Shown here: positions 57,192 through 64,000 of the stretch, one piece after another
Position numbering within the stretch: position 1 is the stretch's first letter
Layout of the letters: every line of letters starts with the position of its first letter
DNA from: Simmondsia chinensis
Lineage: Eukaryota > Streptophyta > Magnoliopsida > Caryophyllales > Simmondsiaceae
DNA: 64,000 bases
Direction of reading: 5' to 3'
Assembly (NCBI GenBank): GCA_018398585.1
Contig: JAGTTD010000015.1
Span: 997,001-1,061,000, forward strand
The notes under the pieces: generated by a model
Told to the model about the DNA's origin: nothing
The model's input: the letters and a program-made list of their open reading frames with translations, nothing else
Database searches by the model: none
Translations under genes and position numbers: made by a program

Positions 57192-57443
57192 AACAATAAC
57201 AACAGACTCAGTGCCTCAAGAGCTCCCGCCTAAGCGGGGTCTGGGAGGGGTGGATGTACACAGCCTTACCCTTTTTGGGTGTAAGCCTGCTAAGAGGCTA
57301 TTTCCGAGGATCCCCAACCTTATAGGGTTGAGAACACGATGACTTTGTACAAGGTCACCCATTCTGGTACTACTTTCGCCCAAGCACACTTAACTTCTGA
57401 GTTCTAATAAAATCTGGTGTATTAGTGCCTAGTAAGTAAATCC
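57192..57443 (-). mobile_element. 5S rRNA-headed SINE, copy M (full-length head, 19-bp TSD)
   Basis: On the minus strand it starts GGAT at 57443, which is nt 1 of plant 5S rRNA, and continues GGCACTAATACACCAGAT, CATTAGAACTC-like, GTGTGCTTGGGCGAAAGTAG, GGTGACC...AAGTCATCGTGTT to the 5S end. Then follows the body (ggttggggatcctcgg, gcttaggcgggagctc) and a (TTG)n-type tail. The TSD tattcataatatagagtac (57173-57191) matches 57444-57462 at 17 of 19 positions, ending exactly at the 5S boundary. Confidence 0.9.
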
Positions 57444-57838
57444 TATGCATAATTTAGAGTACATTTGTTTAATTAAATATTTAATATGTAATAGATAGTA
57501 GCAAGTTTCAAAACGGTAATTAATTTGGAAATTTATCATTTTTTATGAGCTAAAAATTATTTTATTACTTAAATACCCAGATTATACAGCATTTTTTTAT
57601 TAAAAAAATATTATTTATTCCATTTCTGTTTTTCTTTTGTAATATATTCCATATGCATTCTTCGATCTTTGTTATTCTTAATTATAAAACATATTTTAAC
57701 ATAAATGTCTATCGATAATATACGGTGAACATTGCATAAATATATCTTATATTTTTGTTGAAATTATATTAATACCAAAATTGAAACTATTACAATTTGG
57801 ATTTCAAATTACCGCTTGGTAAGTTACGTGTCATGGAA

Positions 57839-57944
57839 AAATTATTTAGGTAAACCAGTAAATATGTGTCGATCTTTGAAGTCAACTCCCTAAATTATTT
57901 AGATAAACCAGTAAATATGTGTCGATTTTTGAAGTCAATCCCTA
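57839..57944. repeat. ~53-bp tandem duplication
   Basis: 'aattatttag.taaaccagta' through 'gaagtcaa.tccctaa' occurs twice in a row. Unit 1 has only one copy, at the place where copia B inserted. Confidence 0.7.
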
Positions 57945-58189
57945 AGCTTGAAACAGATTTAACAATATTTCACAAATGACAAAAACCGACGAATTCATTC
58001 ATGGAAAGCTAACCTATAGAAGAATGTTGTTCCATGTAACTAGAAGATCACAACACTCAGATCTCGAGGACCAAATTTCACACCGTGAATCTTCCCACCT
58101 CTGATGCCTTGAACAATCGAATGAGCTACATCTTCAGTTCTTCGCCAAATCATACCTAACGGCTCTCTCGCAAAAACGAGATCCACCAT

Positions 58190-58317
58190 GAAGGTACAAC
58201 ATTACCCTAAGTAGGTCCCACCAACATTTAAAGAATGGAGGAGATGATTTTTAAATCTAAGATCTCACGCTGGGAGGTGATAGCTTAGCCGCTACACTGA
58301 ACCACACAGCTCAAAGG
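58190..58317 (-). mobile_element. tRNA-like SINE, unit 4 copy
   Basis: Counterpart of 54161-54307, with 'cagtgtagcggctaagc' and 'gatctta' as promoter-box remnants on the minus strand. Confidence 0.6.
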
Positions 58318-58402
58318 ATCCAGCACACAAGTCGCCCTTCGTTAATCTGTTTCGCAATCCTTTTAATTTGCTATTCACATTCACAAGGAAGCCCTAGTCA
58401 TT

Positions 58403-58593
58403 TTAATCCGCTAGCATAGACTTCATCCTAGACGATCGAGATCCTCTTGATGAGCCGGACTTTGGAGAGGAAGTCGATGACGATTTCCCTTTCTTCCTTC
58501 TCGATTTCTTGGATATGCTCGGTAAATTCGTGGGTGAAAAATTGCTTAACATTGACCCTGGCGTGGCTTGCCGCCCCGCGGTCTGCTCAAACC
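58403..58593 (-). pseudogene. duplicated exon-like module, unit 4 copy
   Basis: 191 bp after a GCGTACAG acceptor-like site. The minus reading ends RGSRSSRMKSMLAD-stop; the plus reading is DPLDEPDFGEEVDDDFPFFL...GEKLLNIDPG. Of 22 differences from the unit 3 copy, about 10 fall at shared third positions, only a mild sign of past coding constraint. Family not recognised. Confidence 0.45.
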
Positions 58594-59049
58594 CTGTACG
58601 CACAAATCAAAAATAAAGTTTTGTCACAACTTGACATATAGTCCTTTTTTTTTTTTCCGGAGAATCAACTATCACAAAAAGTTACAATGATAGGTGAACA
58701 TTCAAAAATAATTTAAATGCCCATCAAATTTGAAGCATAGAAAACCCAGAGACCCGCTTCACACCTTACGTCGAAATTATATTACTATTAAAAGGGATTC
58801 AAAGTCTTGAATCTTTGAATAAGATAAAAGCTTTAATATCATATCAAGAATTAATTATTCTATAAGTTTTAACAATTAGATGAAATGTAAAAATGATATT
58901 ATAAATTAAACACATTTATTTAAATTTGTATGATATACGTATATATATTTTTTTGATCAAATTTGTATCATATTTAATAGACCTGACAAAATTTGACACG
59001 ACATAATAACACGAAAGGAAGAAAGCAGGTTTGGGTTAGGATTTTTGAA

Positions 59050-61316
59050 ACAACAACAACAGTCCCAGTGCCTTGCGGCTCCCGCAGAACGCAGGGTCTG
59101 GGGGGGGGTGGTGTACGCAGCCTTACCCCTTCCGGCAGGAAAGGAGACTGTTTCCGAGGACCCCCAACCTGAAGTAATAGTTGAGTGCCTGCAAAAACCA
59201 ACAATTAATAGACATGCATAAATATATAAATAAAGAGTAGAAGAAGGAGGAGAAGGAGAAAAAGGAGAAGAATAATGAGCAGGAGAAGGATAATAAGAAG
59301 GAGAATGGGCATGGTCGGAGACTAAGCTAGCCTAAAAGTCCTACCCTAGAGGTTAAGCTTGCCTAAGGGTCTTAGACTCTACTCTTACCCTCCTATTCTA
59401 CTCTTGCCATATCCGCTACCCTAATACCCTAATACTAGCCTTTCAACATGTCCTGTCCGAGGCCATCTCTTCTCTTAGGTTCAGGTGGGTTAGGTCTTGA
59501 CGAATCGTCTCCAGCCAACACTTCTTTGGTCTGCCCCTCCCTCTTCTGCTTATCGCTGTGTTAAGCTGTTCACGCCTCCTGACTGGGGCTGAAGTCGGTC
59601 TTCTGCTGACATGTCCGAACCATCTTAGGCGGTGCTCCCTCAATTTATCCTCGATCGAGGCTACCCCCAGCTTACCTCGTATCACATCATTCCTAATCCT
59701 ATCCTTTCTTGTGTGGCCACACATCCATCGTAGCATCCTCATCTCAGCCACCTTCATCCTCTGTATTTGATTTTGTTTCATTGGTTGACATTCTGCCCCA
59801 TAAAGCATAGCCGGTCTTACTACCGTCTTATAGTATTTTCCCTTTAACTTTATCGGGAACTTTCTATCACACAGTACCCTGGGTGCCGTCCTCCACTTCT
59901 GCCAGCCTACTTTAATCCTGTTACTGACATCCTCATCGACTTTACCATTCTGGTGTATCATGGAACCCAGATATCTGAAGCTCTCCTTACTTGATATGGC
60001 TTCTGCTCCGATCTTAACCTCCTCAGTGCTGGTCATGGTGGAACGGTCGAATTTGAATTCCACACATTCGGTCTTAGATCTCCTAATCCTTAGACCCCTC
60101 GATTCTAAGACGCCTCTCCATAGCTCCAGCTTCCCGTTTATGTCCGCACGGGATTCCCCTACCAGAACTATGTCGTCTGCAAAGAGCATGCACCAAGGTA
60201 CCTCCCCTTGAATATGTCTAGTGAGCTCATCCATCACTAGAATGAACAGGAAGGGACTCAAGGCAGAACCCGAATGGACCCCTACTGTAATAGGGAAAGT
60301 GTCTGTCTCCCCTTCCCCTGTTCGCACATTAGCACGTGCCTCTTCATACATGTCCCTAATGACCCGAATATAAGACATCGGGATGCCTCTCCTTCCCAAC
60401 ACTCTCCACAGTACCTCTCTTGGTACTCTATCATATGCCTTCTCTAGATCGATGAAGACCATGTGGAGGTCCTTCTGTCTCTCCCTGTATTGCTCTATCG
60501 TTCGCCGTAAAAGATAAATGGCTTCTATTGTTGATCTCCCAGGTATGAACCCAAACTGATTTTCGGTCACTTCCGTCTATTGTCGTATTCTCTTTTCTAT
60601 TACTCTCTCCCACAACTTGAGGGTGTGACTCATCAATTTGATCCCCCGATAATTGGCGCGGCTTTGGATATCGCCCTTGCTCTTGTAGATTGGTACCAGT
60701 GTGCTCTTTCGCCATTCTTCTGGCATCTTGCTCCCCATCAAGATTTGGTTAAAGAGCTTTGCTAGCCAGGTGGAACCCCTCTGACCAAGGCATTTCCATG
60801 CCTCAATGGGTATCCCATCTGGGCCAACTGCTCTTCCCCTACCCATATGTTTTAGGGCTTCCTTGATCTCTTCTGGGGTGATTTGCTCACAATAGCATTC
60901 GTTCTGTTCCTCTTCCGTAGTCTGGAGCTCCCCTAAATCTATCTCTGCGCTTCCCTGGTTGTTGAACAGATCGTGGAAGTAAGCTCTCCACCTAGCTCTA
61001 ATTTGATGCCCTTCCACTAGCACCTGCCCATCCTCTCCTTTGATGCATTTTACTTGCCCCAGGTCCCTCGTCTTCCTTTTTCTTGCTCTGGCTATCTTGT
61101 ATATGTCCCTGGCTTCCTCCTTGATATCCAGCCTCTTGTAGAACTCTTCATAAGCTCTTGACTTTGCCTCACTAACTGCTTTCTTCGCTTCTTTCTTGGC
61201 TTGCTGGTACTGTTGTCTCTTTTCCTTTTCTCTACTACGCTCCCACTCCTTAAACCGTTCTCGTTTCGCTTTAATCTTCTGTTGGACTTCATCTCCCCAC
61301 CACCATGACTCTATGT
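59050..61316 (-). mobile_element. 5'-truncated RTE-clade LINE, copy 1 (17-bp TSD)
   Basis: 2.27 kb. On the element strand: ORF2 from just before RT, a 3' UTR with TTC-rich repeats (59230-59305), then the 3' body ggttgggggtcctcgg, aacagtctcc, ggggtaaggctgcgtac, gcgggagccgcaaggcac and the (TTG)n tail. Target-site duplication gggttaggatttttgaa at 59033-59049 and gggttagggtttttgaa at 61317-61333, one change. Plant RTE LINEs normally encode an AP endonuclease and RT; the endonuclease is lost here. Confidence 0.92.
59443..61293 (-). pseudogene. RTE LINE ORF2 (reverse transcriptase), near-intact frame
   Basis: One reading frame runs from DEVQQKIKAKRERFKEWERS to the end with only an in-frame TAG at 60577-60579 (after RIRQ) and a TGA at 59443 that replaces the Trp codon of the final WRASIRI. 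RT signatures are GPDGIPIEAWK, ENQFGFIPGRST, FIDLEKAYDRVP (motif A Asp), GVHSGSALSPFLF (motif B, with Ser where Gln is usual), FADDIVLVGES (catalytic Asp pair), then the plant RTE end [12 protein letters not shown] and [11 protein letters not shown]. It copies LINE RNA, and by tail recognition probably SINE RNA, in target-primed reverse transcription. Confidence 0.9.
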
Positions 61317-61333
61317 GGGTTAGGGTTTTTGAA

Positions 61334-63234
61334 GCCGGGTTGAATTTGGGTTGACCCGTTTAACCCATTTAGGTATTTCGGTTGAATTTGGGTTTGACTC
61401 ATTTAACTTGATTTCGACTCACTTGACCTATTTATATAAACATGTTCGATATTTAAGCGGTATACTATTGTTATTATGTATAGATTTTTGGTAGCATATC
61501 CCAATAAGATAATTTAAACTATATTGAATAATATTAATTCAATAGTTTATTTTAATAATTACAAATATGACATATATTTATTGCAAATATAAACTATTAA
61601 ATGCATTATTGACATGTTTGTAAGTTGCCAAACTAATATTTAATGGAAAAAATCACCACTACCATTGGGTTGCCCGTTTAAAAATTGAGTTAGATCAGGG
61701 TTGAGATTTTCTAACCTGTATAATAAAAGAGTTGGGTTCGGGTTGATTCCATTTTCAAAACCTTTCACATAACACGAACATGAATACGACACAATAATAG
61801 TAATGGATGAGCCCGTGACACATAATACAAATTTATATTAATTTCTGTCCACTTGAAAGAGGTAAAGTATCTTTATTACTTTATTGCATTACTTAACCAA
61901 ACTTATCCAAAAATAGACCCCCTCAACCATCACGGGTATCATCCTACTTTTGCCCCCTATTACTCTTTATAATATAAATATTCATTTTTGTTAGATTTTA
62001 CTGAGAATTTAGGCTCGGGCTCACAGAATTAGCATATATAAAAGTCACATATAAATATAAGTAAGTTTCTGTTATAAAATTAATTGGTATTAAATAGAGT
62101 AAATTATTAGACTTATACAGTGATCTATTCTGTGTCACATCCCCAATGTGAAGTTTGAACAGTTTTGATGAATCGAAGGGTTCAAAAACGATAAACTTGT
62201 GGGTAAATATCTTTTAATTATTATTACAATGTTGTGGTGGTTGTCTAATTTTTGTAAAGTGTTGATAGTTATCATGAAGTTATTGAGGAAAATCGAAATT
62301 TATGAGAAGTTTGACATTGTAAAGTTCACATTTGTCATCTTATTTGGTTGCTATAAAGGAAAAAATTTTCTGTTTTTTGTTAAGAAAAAGTCAATTTCTT
62401 ATCAAAACATATTTTGTAATCGTGGTAATTGCTATTCATTATTGAAATAAATAAACAATACAACATACAAAAAAAATTTCCGTAAAAATAAATAGAGCTT
62501 CAATGACAACTAACCGATGCAAGATACTGTTTACATAGAGCTACTGAGTTTTGTGTAATAGTGAGACTATACACCCCCGAATTATGTGGAGCTTTTAAAA
62601 TAATATTGTACCTTTTTAAAAATAATAAAAAGGATCATCATCTTTTTGAATTAATAAAAAGTTCTCTAAATTTTTATTGTATTAATAAAAAGACTCCTAA
62701 GTTTTTGTTATTATTAATAAAAAAACCATCTTTCGGTGTGATGATGTCATTTTTGGTTAATAGATTTGCCGTGGGAACTATTTTTTTTAATGATATAATA
62801 AAATGACAAAAATATCCTACAATAACTATATTTTTAAATAAATTAGGCAAAAATAGAGAGTTTCTGCATGACATAGCATCTCGAATTTCATGCTCAAAAA
62901 TAAAAATAAGGGTATTAATTGGTACTTTTGTTATTTTATTGTATTGTTAATTAAAAAACAAGTTTCATATCACCTAGATCGACGGAAAATGATGTCATCT
63001 TGCCAGTGAGAGGTCCTTTTATTAATAATACAAAATTTGAAAGGGTTGTTTTATTAATTCAAAAAGATCATGATCCTTGCTCTTATTCCCAAAAATATAA
63101 TGGTACTAAAATATAAATAACTCTAAAAAAAATACAAAATATGAAGAAAAAGTACCTCTAGAAGACCAAGAGGGATCTCTACCAATTGATGTCATTGCAA
63201 AATCTGGCCCCGTTTTGAATTCATTCATCTGTTC
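61334..63234. other. gene-free AT-rich region
   Basis: Starts with 'gggttgacccgtttaacccat' type repeat words (abridged), the host sequence of the RTE insertion. The rest is AT-rich with no supported exon. Confidence 0.5.
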
Positions 63235-63251
63235 CATTTTACACCATTCAA

Positions 63252-63482
63252 CCGAATCTCATTAGAACTCTGAATTTAAGCGTGTTTGGACAAGAGTAGT
63301 ATCAGGATAGGTAATCTTCTAGGAAGTCATCGTGTTATCAACCTTATAAGGTTAGGGGTCCTCAGAAACAGCCTCTCGTCAGGGTTACACCCTAAAGGAT
63401 TAAGGCTGCATACATCTACCACCCCCCAGACCCCATTTATGCAGAAGTTCTTGAGATACTGGGTCTGTTGTTGTTGTTGTTT
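63252..63482 (+). mobile_element. 5S rRNA-headed SINE, copy N (17-bp TSD)
   Basis: Head from about 5S nt 28 (ccgaatctcattagaactct, gcgtgtttggacaagagtag, ggataggtaatcttctagg, cgtgtta), then body (ttaggggtcctcagaaacag, gttacaccctaaagg, gactg-type tail) and (TTG)4. The perfect TSD cattttacaccattcaa lies at 63235-63251 and 63483-63499. Confidence 0.9.
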
Positions 63483-63499
63483 CATTTTACACCATTCAA

Positions 63500-64000
63500 A
63501 ATTACCTTTATTTTAGTGTTTACAAAAAAAAAATTTACCCTTATTTTATTAATTTTCATATCTTACTAAAAATAAATAAATCAATAAATAAAAATATAAA
63601 TGCATTACCCAGCTGGGTGCGGTGCCACCATCTGGACCGTCCCCTCCGATGTGCGCCACGTGTTTCACATCCGTTGGGTACCCAATCTCCATCTCTCTCT
63701 CTTTGACTACTGCAATTTTATGTCAATTTTCCCCTGTTATTTTAATGCTTATTTATTTGGCACTTTTTTAATGAAAATAATGATTTTAAATTTTAAAAAG
63801 GTATTTTATTAGATTTTGTGGATGTTGACCCGCAGGTAAAAATGTTTTTAAGTAAAAATAATATTCATTTTTTTGATAAAGGAGTAAAATACTGCTCTTT
63901 AAAAAGCCAAAAAAGAAACATAATGAATTTTTTTTAAAAGTACTCGACAATGTTACATATTAAATGAAATTTCATCCCAAAATTAATTAATAATAAATGA
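63500..64000. other. window end, no gene recognised
   Basis: AT-rich. A short GC-richer patch at 63600-63690 has no recognisable domain. Confidence 0.5.

Larger units (their letters stand above)
56764..58660. repeat. segmental duplication unit 4
   Basis: Collinear with unit 1 from the copia RNase H scrap through the SINE, the 'accgcttggtaagttac' flank and the tRNA-like SINE to the exon-like module. It lacks PP2-A exons, the L1 at 38737 and copia B. Confidence 0.75.

Noticed and set aside
57192..57443. Cassandra-type TRIM (carries 5S in its LTRs)
   Set aside because: No TG...CA LTR ends, no primer site or polypurine tract. It has a TTG tail and a 19-bp duplication, not a 5-bp one.
1..64000. 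CRISPR array, prophage, operon or bacterial defence system
   Set aside because: No spaced direct repeats of that type, no bacterial genes; the DNA is plant nuclear.

Overview
The window is nuclear DNA from a flowering plant, most likely a eudicot. It is AT-rich and intron-containing, and it carries plant-only gene families (a plant mTERF, an HD-Zip IV homeobox gene, PP2-A phloem lectins) in a dense field of plant transposable elements. The species cannot be resolved from the sequence alone. No bacterial, organellar or CRISPR-like content was seen.

Layout. (1) 530-1666 (+): intronless mTERF-family gene. (2) 3469-13341 (-): an intact 11-coding-exon HD-Zip IV gene (745 aa, HDG2/PDF2-like). It has non-coding 5' exons up to about 15.8 kb and two inverted L1 boxes (TAAATGCA) just beyond; its introns hold many small TE insertions. 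(3) 16-35 kb: gene-poor DNA. It contains a complete but degenerate Ty1/copia element (22207-27487, minus, 5-bp target-site duplication), TRIM fragments, L1 tails, SINEs and AT/GA microsatellites. (4) 35-58.7 kb: a segmentally duplicated PP2-A (phloem lectin) region. One copy is intact (36561-38015), one is broken (45912-47582), and one is an orphan first exon (51036-51194). Associated duplicated pieces are a copia RNase H scrap, a 5S-headed SINE, a tRNA-like SINE and a 191-bp exon-like module. The copies are interrupted by a second copia element, L1, hAT and Harbinger-like insertions. (5) 56-61.3 kb: two 5'-truncated RTE-clade LINEs. (6) 61.3-64 kb: no gene; one well-preserved 5S-headed SINE at 63252-63482.

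The most interesting signal is a retroposon system rather than a gene. A SINE family has a 5S ribosomal RNA head fused to a ~130-bp body with a (TTG)n tail. Several copies have 13-19 bp target-site duplications, and in one copy the duplication ends exactly at nucleotide 1 of the 5S RNA. The same body and tail form the 3' end of the RTE LINEs at 56072-56630 and 59050-61316, so both partners (pol III-type head, and a LINE whose reverse transcriptase would recognise the shared tail) sit in one window. Exon boundaries, target-site duplications and empty sites were read by eye from the sequence; family names rest on recognised motifs.
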